From NCBI GenBank assembly GCA_025934955.1, contig JAICWE010000011.1:1-64000 (forward strand): a DNA stretch of 64,000 nt, given 5' to 3'. The notes under the pieces were generated by a model, which worked only from the letters and a program-made list of their open reading frames with translations, ran no database searches and was not told the DNA's origin. Origin of the DNA: Gemmatimonadales bacterium (GTDB lineage: Bacteria; Gemmatimonadota; Gemmatimonadetes; Gemmatimonadales; GWC2-71-9). Below, piece by piece: positions 45,421 through 54,167 of the stretch (positions within the stretch are counted from its first letter, which is position 1; every line of letters starts with the position of its first letter). The translations under genes were made by a program, and so were the position numbers.

Positions 45421-45538
45421 GCGTGCGCGTCCTCGTTGTGGTCGTGGCCGGAAAGCTACAGACTTCCCGGAGGAGCGGCTATCCTTGCTGCCGCCAGCGT
45501 GCGTCCCATTCACCTACATCTCCAGTGAGCCAAATCCC

Positions 45539-47821
45539 GTGACGCAGGTCACCCGTCGCCTCCGCGTTCCCGCGCGCCTTGCGAGCCTCGCGCTCGCCGC
45601 CGTTCTCATCGCGCCGGCGCCCGCCGCCGCGCAGCAGGCGGACAGCACGCTGCTCAGCGTGCAGCGCATCTACGGCTCGCCCGATTTCCGCCCGGAGTTC
45701 TTCGGCCCGGCGCGCTGGCTGCACGACGGCGCGTCGTACACCACGCTGGAGAAGGCGGCTGCGGGCAAGGGTCAGGACCTGGTGCGGTACGACAGCGGCA
45801 AAGGCACGCGCGAGGTGCTGGTGCCCGCCGCGCGCCTGGTGCCGCAGGGCGACAGCGTGCCGCTCACGGTCGAGGACTACAGCTGGTCGCCCGATGGCGA
45901 GCAGCTCCTCGTCTTCACCAACTCGAAGCCGGTCTGGCGGCAGAACAACCGCGGCGACTACTGGCTGCTCGACCGCGCCAGCGGCCGGCTCCGGCAGCTC
46001 GGCGGCCCGGATGCGAAGCCGTCGTCGCTCCTGTTCGCCAAGTTCTCGCCCGACGGCGGCCGCATCGGCTACGTGCGCGAGCACAACATCTACGTCGAGG
46101 ACCTCGCCAGCGGCGCCATCACCCAGCTCACCCGTGACGGCTCCCGCGACATCATCAACGGCACCTTCGACTGGGTGTACGAGGAGGAGCTGAACGACCG
46201 CGACGGCTGGCGCTGGAGTCCCGACGGCAAGTCGGTGGCGTACTGGCAGCTCAACGCCGACTCGGTGCGCAACTTCACGCTGATCGACGACACCGACTCC
46301 CTCTATTCGTACACCATTCCGATCCAGTACCCCAAGGCGGGGCAGGACAACTCGGCCGCGCGCGTCGGCGTCGTGAGCGCGGCCGGTGGCGAGACCCGCT
46401 GGCTCAACATTCCGGGCGACCCGCGGGAGAACTACCTCGCCCGGATGGACTGGGCGGCCAACTCGAATGAGCTGCTGCTCCAGCGACTCAACCGGCTGCA
46501 GAACACCGACGAAGTGCTGCTCGGTGACGCGGCGACCGGACAGGTGAAGCCGGTGCTGGTGGAGCACGACAGCGCCTGGGTGGACGTGGTGGACCAGGTG
46601 ACGTGGCTCGGCGGCGGGAAGAGCTTCACCTGGATGAGCGAGCGCGACGGCTGGCGGCACCTCTATGTGGTGTCGCGCGACGGGAGGTCGGTCCGGCTCA
46701 TCACCCCCGGCAGCTACGACGTGATCGACCTGACCGCGGTGGACGACAAGGGCGGCTACGCCTACTTCATCGCGTCGCCCGACAATCCGGCGCAGCGCTA
46801 TCTCTACCGCGCGCGGCTGGACGGCAAGGGCCGGGCGGAACGCCTCTCGCCGGCGGCGCAGAGCGGCACGCATCTGTACGACATCGCGCCCGACGCCCGC
46901 TACGCCATCCACACCTTCCACAGCTTCTCGCAGCCGCCGGTCACCGAGCTGGTGCGCCTGCCGACGCACGCGGTGGTGCGGACCCTCGTCGCCAACGAGC
47001 GGCTGCGGCAGCGCTTCGCGGCGCTGAAGCATGGGCCGGTGGAGTGGACCCGACTCGACGTCGACGGGCAGAAGCTCCCGGCGTACATCATGAAGCCCGC
47101 CGACTTCGACTCGACCCGGAAGTACCCGGTGCTGTTCTTCGTCTACGGCGGCCCCGCGACGCAGACCGTACTCGACGGTTACGGCGGCTCGCAGGAGCTG
47201 TGGTTCACCATGCTCACCCAGAAGGGCTACATCGTCGCGAGCGTGGACAACCGCGGCACGCCGGCACCGCTGGGCCGCGCGTGGCGCAAGGCGATCTACG
47301 GCCGCATGGGCGTGCTGGAAACCCAGGAGCAGACCGACGCGGCGAAGCTGCTGTCGCGCCGGCCGTACGTGGACGCGAACCGCATCGGCATCTGGGGCTG
47401 GAGCAACGGCGGCTTCATGACGCTCAACTGCCTCTTCCGCTCGCCCGACGTGTATCGCATGGGGATCGCGGTGGCGCCGGTGACCAACTGGCGCTTCTAC
47501 GACAACATCTACACCGAGCGCTACAACGGTCTGCCGCAGGACAACGCCAAGGGCTACGAGGAGGGCTCGCCGATCACGTATGCCTCCGGCCTCAAGGGCG
47601 ACCTGCTCCTGGTGCACGGCAGCGGCGACGACAACGTGCACTTCCAGAACAGCGAGACGCTGATCAACGCGCTGGTCGCGGCGAACAAGCAGTTCCAGAT
47701 GATGGAATACCCCAATCGGAACCACGGCATCTTCGGCGGCAACACCCGCCAGCACCTCTTCGGGCTGCTGACCAAGTACCTCGACGACCACCTGCTGACC
47801 GCGCGGACCGTCATGCCGTAA
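45539..47821 (+). CDS. S9B dipeptidyl peptidase IV family protein
   Basis: YWQLNADSVRNFTLIDDTDSLY, FFVYGGPATQTVLDGYGG, IGIWGWSNGGFMTLNCLF (GxSxGG-type), HGSGDDNVHFQNS, PNRNHGIFGG. Confidence 0.9.
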   Translation: MTQVTRRLRVPARLASLALAAVLIAPAPAAAQQADSTLLSVQRIYGSPDFRPEFFGPARWLHDGASYTTLEKAAAGKGQDLVRYDSGKGTREVLVPAARLVPQGDSVPLTVEDYSWSPDGEQLLVFTNSKPVWRQNNRGDYWLLDRASGRLRQLGGPDAKPSSLLFAKFSPDGGRIGYVREHNIYVEDLASGAITQLTRDGSRDIINGTFDWVYEEELNDRDGWRWSPDGKSVAYWQLNADSVRNFTLIDDTDSLYSYTIPIQYPKAGQDNSAARVGVVSAAGGETRWLNIPGDPRENYLARMDWAANSNELLLQRLNRLQNTDEVLLGDAATGQVKPVLVEHDSAWVDVVDQVTWLGGGKSFTWMSERDGWRHLYVVSRDGRSVRLITPGSYDVIDLTAVDDKGGYAYFIASPDNPAQRYLYRARLDGKGRAERLSPAAQSGTHLYDIAPDARYAIHTFHSFSQPPVTELVRLPTHAVVRTLVANERLRQRFAALKHGPVEWTRLDVDGQKLPAYIMKPADFDSTRKYPVLFFVYGGPATQTVLDGYGGSQELWFTMLTQKGYIVASVDNRGTPAPLGRAWRKAIYGRMGVLETQEQTDAAKLLSRRPYVDANRIGIWGWSNGGFMTLNCLFRSPDVYRMGIAVAPVTNWRFYDNIYTERYNGLPQDNAKGYEEGSPITYASGLKGDLLLVHGSGDDNVHFQNSETLINALVAANKQFQMMEYPNRNHGIFGGNTRQHLFGLLTKYLDDHLLTARTVMP

Positions 47822-47839
47822 GCTCAGGCGGGCGCCCTC

Positions 47840-47893
47840 GCGCCCTCCCGGACCGGGGCATACATTGCCGGAAGACCCCATCCGGGAGGGCGC
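47840..47893. repeat. 13-bp perfect inverted repeat, 28-nt spacer, abutting an ATG
   Basis: GCGCCCTCCCGGA (47840-47852) / TCCGGGAGGGCGC (47881-47893). Confidence 0.85.
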
Positions 47894-48115
47894 ATGGGCT
47901 ACGACGAGATCGTCTCCATGCTCGGCTACGCCGGCGGTCACGAGCGGCAGGTCCGCATCACCACGACCAATCGCCTCGAGGTGGTCGGGGTTCCGACCAG
48001 CGTCGATACCCACCCGACGGCTCACGAGGTCTATCTCCGCCCCGCCGGCCAGGACGACACCGAGATCGCGGTCTCGCTCGCCGCGATCTCGGCCGTCGAG
48101 CTGCTCGGCGAGTAG
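47894..48115 (+). CDS. small hypothetical protein (73 aa)
   Basis: ATG with GGGAGGG Shine-Dalgarno; soluble. Confidence 0.5.
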   Translation: MGYDEIVSMLGYAGGHERQVRITTTNRLEVVGVPTSVDTHPTAHEVYLRPAGQDDTEIAVSLAAISAVELLGE

Positions 48116-48201
48116 CATCGCGGCGCGACCACGTCTCGCCCTGAAACATCGAGCGCCGGAGCGCCGTAGGCTCCGCGTGGCCGATTACGCGAGGTAGCCG
48201 A

Positions 48202-48459
48202 ATGTCGCCGTTTCTGGTTCCGATCACCGCGTTCATCATGATTGGCCTGGTCGTGCTCGCCCGCTCGCCCATCGGGCTCGCCCTCGCCGAGCGCCTCCGC
48301 GGCCACGGCGCCGACCTCGGCCTCGTGCAGCAGCAGCTCGACGAAATGCACGGTACCCTCGAGGCGATCCGGGCCGAGCTGGCGGAAACCCAGGAGCGGG
48401 TTGACTTCGCGGAGCGCCTGTTGAGTCAGAAGCCCGACGCCGCGAAGCTCGAGGGTTGA
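48202..48459 (+). CDS. PspB-like small membrane protein, paralog 1
   Basis: N-terminal TM; C-terminal ETQERVDFAERLLSQKP. Confidence 0.65.
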   Translation: MSPFLVPITAFIMIGLVVLARSPIGLALAERLRGHGADLGLVQQQLDEMHGTLEAIRAELAETQERVDFAERLLSQKPDAAKLEG

Positions 48460-48462
48460 GGC

Positions 48463-48717
48463 GTGAACTACGACGCAATCGTCGAGTTCCCGTTGGGCCT
48501 TGTCGCCGTGGCAGGCATCGGGACCGCGATCTACGTCGGGTTCCGGCTCGCGATGGTGTTGGTCCGCCGGCTGGAGCAGCGGGTGCCCGAGCCGGGCGCC
48601 GGCGCCGGGGACCTGGTGCTGCTCCGGCAGGAGATCGCGGAGCTGCACGAGCGGGTGGACTTCACCGAGCGGATGTTGGCGCAGCGGCCGGAGCCGGCGC
48701 GCGTGGAGGGCATGTGA
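48463..48717 (+). CDS. PspB-like small membrane protein, paralog 2
   Basis: N-terminal TM; C-terminal ELHERVDFTERMLAQRP; GTG start. Confidence 0.65.
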   Translation: MNYDAIVEFPLGLVAVAGIGTAIYVGFRLAMVLVRRLEQRVPEPGAGAGDLVLLRQEIAELHERVDFTERMLAQRPEPARVEGM

Positions 48718-49001
48718 ATCCCGAGGACATCGCGCCGCTGACCGCGTTTCTGATCGCCTGCGCGACGCTGGTGCTGGTACTGCTCGGGCCGGTCGGCCGG
48801 GCGCTGGGGCGCTGGGTAGATCGCTGGGGTCGCCATGCGGATACTGAAGCCGACGCACGGCTCGCCGAACTTGAGGCGCGCCTCGCCGAGCTCGAATCCT
48901 CGCACGTGCGGAGTGCCGAGCTGGAAGAGCGGCTCGAGTTCGCCGAGCGCCTGCTGGCGCAGCAGCGGAGCCCGGCGCAGCTGAGCGAAGGAAACCGCTG
49001 A
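48714..49001 (+). CDS. PspB-like small membrane protein, paralog 3
   Basis: GTG start overlapping previous stop (GTGA); TM; C-terminal ELEERLEFAERLLAQQR. Confidence 0.65.
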   Translation: MNPEDIAPLTAFLIACATLVLVLLGPVGRALGRWVDRWGRHADTEADARLAELEARLAELESSHVRSAELEERLEFAERLLAQQRSPAQLSEGNR

Positions 49002-49369
49002 TGCCACTGCTGCTGCTCGCGCAGATACCGGCGCCGCCGGCGCCGCCACTGCCGCCGGAGATCGGGCGGATGATCTTCCAGACGCCGCCACCGTGGGTGA
49101 CCATGCCGCCGACCGCGATCGTACTGATCACGCTCGGGGTGTTTGCGGCGTGCGCGGTCGTGCTGTATCCGGTTTTCCGGGCTATCGCGCGGCGCATCGA
49201 GGGGAAGGCGGCCGACGCGGAGCTGAGGGCGGAGCTCGAGGAGCTCCGCAACCGGGTCCAGGAGCTGGAGTCGAGTCAGCTGCACGTGGCGGAGCTGGAG
49301 GAGCGGGTGGACTTCGCCGAGCGCCTGCTGAGCCAGCAGCGGGCGCCCGAGCGGCTGCCTAACGGCTGA
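49001..49369 (+). CDS. PspB-like small membrane protein, paralog 4 (Pro-rich N terminus)
   Basis: TGATG junction; TM; C-terminal ELEERVDFAERLLSQQR. Confidence 0.65.
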   Translation: MPLLLLAQIPAPPAPPLPPEIGRMIFQTPPPWVTMPPTAIVLITLGVFAACAVVLYPVFRAIARRIEGKAADAELRAELEELRNRVQELESSQLHVAELEERVDFAERLLSQQRAPERLPNG

Positions 49370-49379
49370 GGAGGTTTCG

Positions 49380-49730
49380 ATGCAGAGCGGCAAGGAATCC
49401 GGCTTCTGGGTGGCCACCACGTTCATCGGCATGGCGGTGATCGGCGCATTCGTCGCACTGTCGGTGGTCATCGGCGAAGACTTCGCGGTGCCGGCGATCA
49501 TCACCCTCGGCATCGTCGCGGCCATACTGGGCCGGGGCGACGTGGGGCGCGCGCTCGCCCGGCGGATCGAGCACGGGCCGGCCGGCGCCGCGGACGGCGA
49601 GACCCAGGCCGAGCTGGACGACATGCGCGGCCGGGTGGCGGAGCTGGAGGAGCGCGTGGATTTCGCCGAGCGGCTGCTCAGCCGCCAGCGCGAGACGGCG
49701 CAGCTTCCGGGCGACGGAGACCTGCGCTGA
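49380..49730 (+). CDS. PspB-like small membrane protein, paralog 5 (probably two TM)
   Basis: Two hydrophobic segments; C-terminal ELEERVDFAERLLSRQR. Confidence 0.65.
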   Translation: MQSGKESGFWVATTFIGMAVIGAFVALSVVIGEDFAVPAIITLGIVAAILGRGDVGRALARRIEHGPAGAADGETQAELDDMRGRVAELEERVDFAERLLSRQRETAQLPGDGDLR

Positions 49731-49794
49731 GCATCGGAGCGGGCCACGGTTGGCGGAGTTCGAGGAACGGTTAGATTTGGCCGGGGACCCACAC

Positions 49795-50190
49795 ATGATC
49801 ACGCACGACGACCTGCAGTCATTCCTCGACCGCCTCGACGGCGGCTCGGTCACGTCCACCGAGCTGGAGTCGGGTCTCTGGCTCTCGCGCAACGCCGACG
49901 GAGCGGAGGTGGTGGTGCACTACGCGCCGCCGGTCGTCATCCTGCGCGTGCGGGTGATGGAGCTTCCGGCGGGCGAGCCGCGCCAGGGCGAGCTGTTCCG
50001 CCAGCTGCTCGAGTTCAACGCCCGTGACCTCGTCCACGGCTCCTACGGCCTCGAGGGCGACCACGTCGTCCTGACCGACACGCTGGAGCTCGAGAACCTC
50101 GACTACAACGAGTTCGAGTCGAGCTTCGACTCCATCTCGCTCGCGCTGGCCTCGCACCTGTCCGCGCTCGCGGCCTACCGGGAGAGCTGA
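49795..50190 (+). CDS. YbjN/CesT-like small acidic protein
   Basis: 131-aa ORF between paralog array and pspA; fold assignment tentative. Confidence 0.45.
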   Translation: MITHDDLQSFLDRLDGGSVTSTELESGLWLSRNADGAEVVVHYAPPVVILRVRVMELPAGEPRQGELFRQLLEFNARDLVHGSYGLEGDHVVLTDTLELENLDYNEFESSFDSISLALASHLSALAAYRES

Positions 50191-50195
50191 CCCGC

Positions 50196-50969
50196 ATGGG
50201 AATCTTCGATCGTCTGTCCACGATGTTGCGGTCGAACATCAACGACCTCATCACCCGGGCCGAAAATCCCGAGAAGATGCTCAACCAGTTGATCCTCGAC
50301 ATGAAGGGTCAGCTGGCCAAGGCCAAGCAGCAGGTCGCGAGCGCCATCGCCGACGAGAAGAAGCTCGAGGCCGACGCCGCCGGCATGAAGAAGCAGGCGG
50401 AGGACTGGGAGCGGCGCGCCATGCTCGCGGTGCAGGAGGGCCGTGACGACCTCGCCAAGCAGGCGCTGGGCCGCTACAACGAGCAGCTCCAGGGTGCGCA
50501 GCAGCTCCAGGAGACGTGGCTCAAGCACAAGGCCGAGACCGAGAACCTCAAGGCCTCGCTGCGCCAGCTCAACGACAAGATCGAAGAGGCCAAGCGGAAG
50601 AAGAACATCCTGGTCGCCCGGGCCAAACGGGCGGAGGCGCAGCAGCGCATCCAGGAGACGATGTCGGGGATGAGCGACAAGAGCGCCTTCGAGTCGTTCG
50701 AGCGCATGGCGGACAAGATCGAGCAGACCGAGCGGCGCGCCATCGCTGCGGCGGAGCTCAACGAGGAAGTCTCCGGCGACGCGCTGGCGCGCCAGTTCGA
50801 CGCGCTGGAGTACAAGGGCAGCTCTGACCAGCAGCTGCTGGAGCTCAAGGCCAAGATGGGCCTCATCGGGGCCGGCGGCGGTGCGGCGGCCAAGCGGCTG
50901 GGCCGCGGCGACGACCAGGTCCACGACGCCGAGCTCGTGGAGGAAGGGGACGAGGGGACCAAGCGCTGA
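50196..50969 (+). CDS. pspA: PspA/IM30 family protein
   Basis: MGIFDRLSTMLRSNINDLITRAENPEKMLNQLILDMKGQLAKAKQQVA, long coiled coil. Confidence 0.92.
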   Translation: MGIFDRLSTMLRSNINDLITRAENPEKMLNQLILDMKGQLAKAKQQVASAIADEKKLEADAAGMKKQAEDWERRAMLAVQEGRDDLAKQALGRYNEQLQGAQQLQETWLKHKAETENLKASLRQLNDKIEEAKRKKNILVARAKRAEAQQRIQETMSGMSDKSAFESFERMADKIEQTERRAIAAAELNEEVSGDALARQFDALEYKGSSDQQLLELKAKMGLIGAGGGAAAKRLGRGDDQVHDAELVEEGDEGTKR

Positions 50970-52090
50970 TGCCGCCGGCGGCGCCGGCCGAGCGGCGGGG
51001 CTTCTCCCTCGGCTGGACCATACTCGCCGTCGCACTCATCGCCCTGCTGCTCCGGACGGTTGACGTCCTGCTGCTGCTGCTCGTCGCCTCCATCATCGCC
51101 GTCTATCTCAACGCCGTCGCGCGGGCCTTTGCCCGGTTCGGCCTGCCGCGCGACGGCGGCATCGCGGCGGCGGCGGTCCTCTCGCTCGGCATTCTCGCCA
51201 CCGTCGGGGTGCTCATCGCGCCGCCGCTGGTGGACCAGGTCCAGGGACTCGCCGCCAACCTGCCGCAGTACCTCGCCGATCTCGACCGCAACATCGCCGC
51301 GCTCGTCGCCCGCGTGCCGCTGCTCCACCACGGTCCGGTGCCGACGTCGAGCAGTCTCCTCTCCAGCACCTTCACCGAGATCATCGCGTTCGTCCGCGGA
51401 GCGGCGCTGCCGTATCTCAAGGGCGGCTTCGAGGTGCTGGTGGACGTGGTGAGCGTCGCGGTGATGTCCATCTATCTCGTCCGGCATCCGGGGATCTACG
51501 CCGGCGGCGCCGTGGCGCTGGTGCCGCCGCGCCGGCGCCGGCTCGCGGGCGCCATCCTGCACGATCTCGGCACCGCACTCCGCGCCTGGGTCATCGGCCA
51601 GATCCTGGACATGTTCATCCTCGGCGCGCTCACGACGCTCGGGCTCTGGGCGCTGGGGGTCCCGTACTTCCTCGCCTTCGGCACCTTCGCGGGCGTGGCT
51701 GCCATCGTGCCCTTCTTCGGCGTACTCTTCTCCACGCTCCTGCCGGCGCTGTTCGCCCTCGGCACGCTGGGTGTGGTGAAGGCGCTGCTGGTCGCGGCGC
51801 TCGGCGTCGTGGTCCATCTGATCGAGGCCAACTTCGTCGCACCGATGGTCATGGAGCGCCAAGTCAACGTGCCGCCGGTGCTCACGATCCTCGGCGTGCT
51901 CCTGGTCGGCAAGCTGTTCGGCCTCGTCGGCCTCATCGTGTCGGTGCCGATCCTGGTGCTCGCGATGGTGCTGGTGCGGCACATCCTGCTGGGCGAGATC
52001 TACGGCGATCCGGTGAGCGAGCTCAAGCCCGGCGGCACGGTGCCCGAGGAGCACGTGCGCACGGTCGCTACTCCACACTCCACCACCTGA
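50969..52090 (+). CDS. AI-2E family (UPF0118/TqsA-like) permease
   Basis: Multi-TM; SIIAVYLNAV, VIGQILDMFILGALTTLGLWALGVPYFLAFGTFAGVAAIVPFFG, LIEANFVAPMVMERQVNVPPVLTILGVLLVGKLFGLVG. Confidence 0.88.
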   Translation: MPPAAPAERRGFSLGWTILAVALIALLLRTVDVLLLLLVASIIAVYLNAVARAFARFGLPRDGGIAAAAVLSLGILATVGVLIAPPLVDQVQGLAANLPQYLADLDRNIAALVARVPLLHHGPVPTSSSLLSSTFTEIIAFVRGAALPYLKGGFEVLVDVVSVAVMSIYLVRHPGIYAGGAVALVPPRRRRLAGAILHDLGTALRAWVIGQILDMFILGALTTLGLWALGVPYFLAFGTFAGVAAIVPFFGVLFSTLLPALFALGTLGVVKALLVAALGVVVHLIEANFVAPMVMERQVNVPPVLTILGVLLVGKLFGLVGLIVSVPILVLAMVLVRHILLGEIYGDPVSELKPGGTVPEEHVRTVATPHSTT

Positions 52091-52093
52091 CCG

Positions 52094-53203
52094 ATGCCAG
52101 AGCTGCGCTACCTGATCCTCGCCGACGGCGACTTCGGCCCGATGACGTCGAAGACCGCCAACTCCCTCATCCGCTACCGCGCCGACCGCGTCGTCGCGGT
52201 GCTCGACCGCAGCCAGGCCGGCCGTACCGCGCAGGAAGTGCTCGGCTTCGGCGGGGGGATTCCGGTCGTCGGCTCGATGCGCGAGGGGCTGGCGCTCGGC
52301 CCGACGGCGGTGCTCATCGGCATCGCGCCGATGGGCGGGCGGCTGCCGGCCGAGTGGCGTGGGTGGCTGCTGGAGGCCCTCGACGCCGGCTGCGAGCTGT
52401 GGAGCGGCCTGCATACCTTTCTCGCCGACGATCCCGCGCTTGCGGAGGCGGCGCGGCGGACCGGCCGCGCGATTCACGACCTCAGGCGTCCGCCCGCCAA
52501 CATTCCCGTCGCGTCGGGGCTGGCCAAGCAGGTCGACCCGTTCGTGGTGCTCACGGTCGGCACCGACTGCAACGTCGGCAAGATGACGGCGCAGCTTCAG
52601 CTCACCGGCGGCCTCAATGCCCGCGGGCTGCGGACCCGCTTCGTCGCGACCGGCCAGACCGGCATCATGATCGAGGGCTGGGGCACGGCGGTGGATGCGG
52701 TCGTCGCCGACTTCCTCGCCGGCGCGGCGGAGCAGCTCGTGCTGCAGGGCGCGAAGGACGCCGACGTCGTGCTGGTCGAGGGGCAGGGCAGCATCAACCA
52801 TCCCGGCTACTCCGGCGTGACGCTCGGCCTGCTGCACGGGAGCTGCCCCGACGCGCTGATCCTCTGCCACCAGCCGACGCGGGAGTTCATCGGCGACTAC
52901 CGCGAGGCGAGCTGGCTCCGGCTGCCGCCGCTCGGTGAGTACGTGCGGCTCTACGAGCAGATCGGCTCCGCGGTGCACCCGACCCGCGTGATCGGCATCT
53001 GCCTCAACACCTACGATCTGAGCGAGGCGGACGCGCGGGCCGCCGGTGAGCGTGCCGCGGCCGAGACCGGGCTGCCGGCGACCGATCCGGTGCGGTTCGA
53101 TCCGGCGCCGCTGCTCGACGCGATCGTCCACGCGCGTGACGCATACCGGCACGCCCGCGCGCCGCGCGGGAGCCGAGCGGCGGCACCGGCGGCGCGCGGA
53201 TAG
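52094..53203 (+). CDS. DUF1611/DgcN family protein
   Basis: VLTVGTDCNVGKMTAQLQL, RTRFVATGQTGIMIEGWGTAVDAVVADFLAGAAE, VEGQGSINHPGYSGVTLGLLHGS. Confidence 0.75.
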   Translation: MPELRYLILADGDFGPMTSKTANSLIRYRADRVVAVLDRSQAGRTAQEVLGFGGGIPVVGSMREGLALGPTAVLIGIAPMGGRLPAEWRGWLLEALDAGCELWSGLHTFLADDPALAEAARRTGRAIHDLRRPPANIPVASGLAKQVDPFVVLTVGTDCNVGKMTAQLQLTGGLNARGLRTRFVATGQTGIMIEGWGTAVDAVVADFLAGAAEQLVLQGAKDADVVLVEGQGSINHPGYSGVTLGLLHGSCPDALILCHQPTREFIGDYREASWLRLPPLGEYVRLYEQIGSAVHPTRVIGICLNTYDLSEADARAAGERAAAETGLPATDPVRFDPAPLLDAIVHARDAYRHARAPRGSRAAAPAARG

Positions 53204-53204
53204 C

Positions 53205-54167
53205 ATGTCGCTGCTGGCCGCGACGGCCGCCGTGCCGGTGCCCGATTTCATCCAGCGGATCGCCGACCTGCTCGAGGTGGACGTCCACGTCGCCGTGCGA
53301 TCGCTCGCGCGGGTCGCGGTCATCTGGCTGCTCGCGTGGATCGGCATGCGGGTCATCACGCTCCTGGCGCAGCGCATCGAGCGCGCGGTGGACGACCACG
53401 ATCCGCAGATCGTCAGCCTGCGCGAGAAGCGGGGCAAGACGATCTCGCAGCTGCTCCGCAGCGTCGGCCGGGTGGTGGTGGTCGCCATCGCGCTGCTGCT
53501 CACGCTCAACGTCTTCATCGACATCGGCCCGATCCTCGCCGGCGCCGGCATCCTCGGCCTCGCGGTGTCGTTCGGCGCGCAGAGCCTGGTGAAGGACGTG
53601 CTCTCCGGGTTCTTCATGCTGCTGGAAAACCAGTTCGCCCTGGGCGACGTGATCGAGGTGGTGGGGAAGAGCGGCGTGGTCGAGCGGATCACGCTTCGGG
53701 TGGTGATGCTGCGCGACCTCGAGGGCGCGCTCCACATCGTGCCGAACGGCGAGATCAAGACGGTGAGCAACAAGACCCGCGGCTGGTCGCGCGCCGTGGT
53801 GGACGTGCAGGTGCCGTATACGGAAGACGTGGACCGCGCCATCGGAATCGTGAAGGACGAGGCGGAGAAGCTGACGCACGACGACGAGTGCGCGGCGCTG
53901 CTTGCGGGCGAGCCCGAGGTGTGGGGCGTCGAGTCGCTGTCGGAGACGGCCCTCACCATTCGCATGGTGGCCAAGACCCAGCCGGGCTCGAACGGCGGCG
54001 TGGCTCGCGAGTTCCGCCGTCGCATCCGGAAGCGGCTGGAGCAGGAGGGCATCTACGTACCGCGTCCGGCCGCGCCGCCGGTGCCGACGGCGGCTTCCGC
54101 GACCGCGCACGCCCAGCCACCGGCGGCCGGACCGGCGCGGGACACGACGCCTGAGCGGAAGGTCTGA
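53205..54167 (+). CDS. MscS family mechanosensitive channel
   Basis: ILAGAGILGLAVSFGAQSLVKDVLSGFFMLLENQFALGDVIEVVGKSGVVERITLRVVMLRDLEGALHIVPNGEI. Confidence 0.9.
   Translation: MSLLAATAAVPVPDFIQRIADLLEVDVHVAVRSLARVAVIWLLAWIGMRVITLLAQRIERAVDDHDPQIVSLREKRGKTISQLLRSVGRVVVVAIALLLTLNVFIDIGPILAGAGILGLAVSFGAQSLVKDVLSGFFMLLENQFALGDVIEVVGKSGVVERITLRVVMLRDLEGALHIVPNGEIKTVSNKTRGWSRAVVDVQVPYTEDVDRAIGIVKDEAEKLTHDDECAALLAGEPEVWGVESLSETALTIRMVAKTQPGSNGGVAREFRRRIRKRLEQEGIYVPRPAAPPVPTAASATAHAQPPAAGPARDTTPERKV

Noticed and set aside
45479-48118. 879-aa minus-strand ORF
   Set aside because: Antisense to the DPP-IV gene; no protein-like motifs
50474-54052. 1192-aa minus-strand ORF
   Set aside because: Antisense to pspA, AI-2E permease, DUF1611 and mscS, all with recognisable motifs on the plus strand
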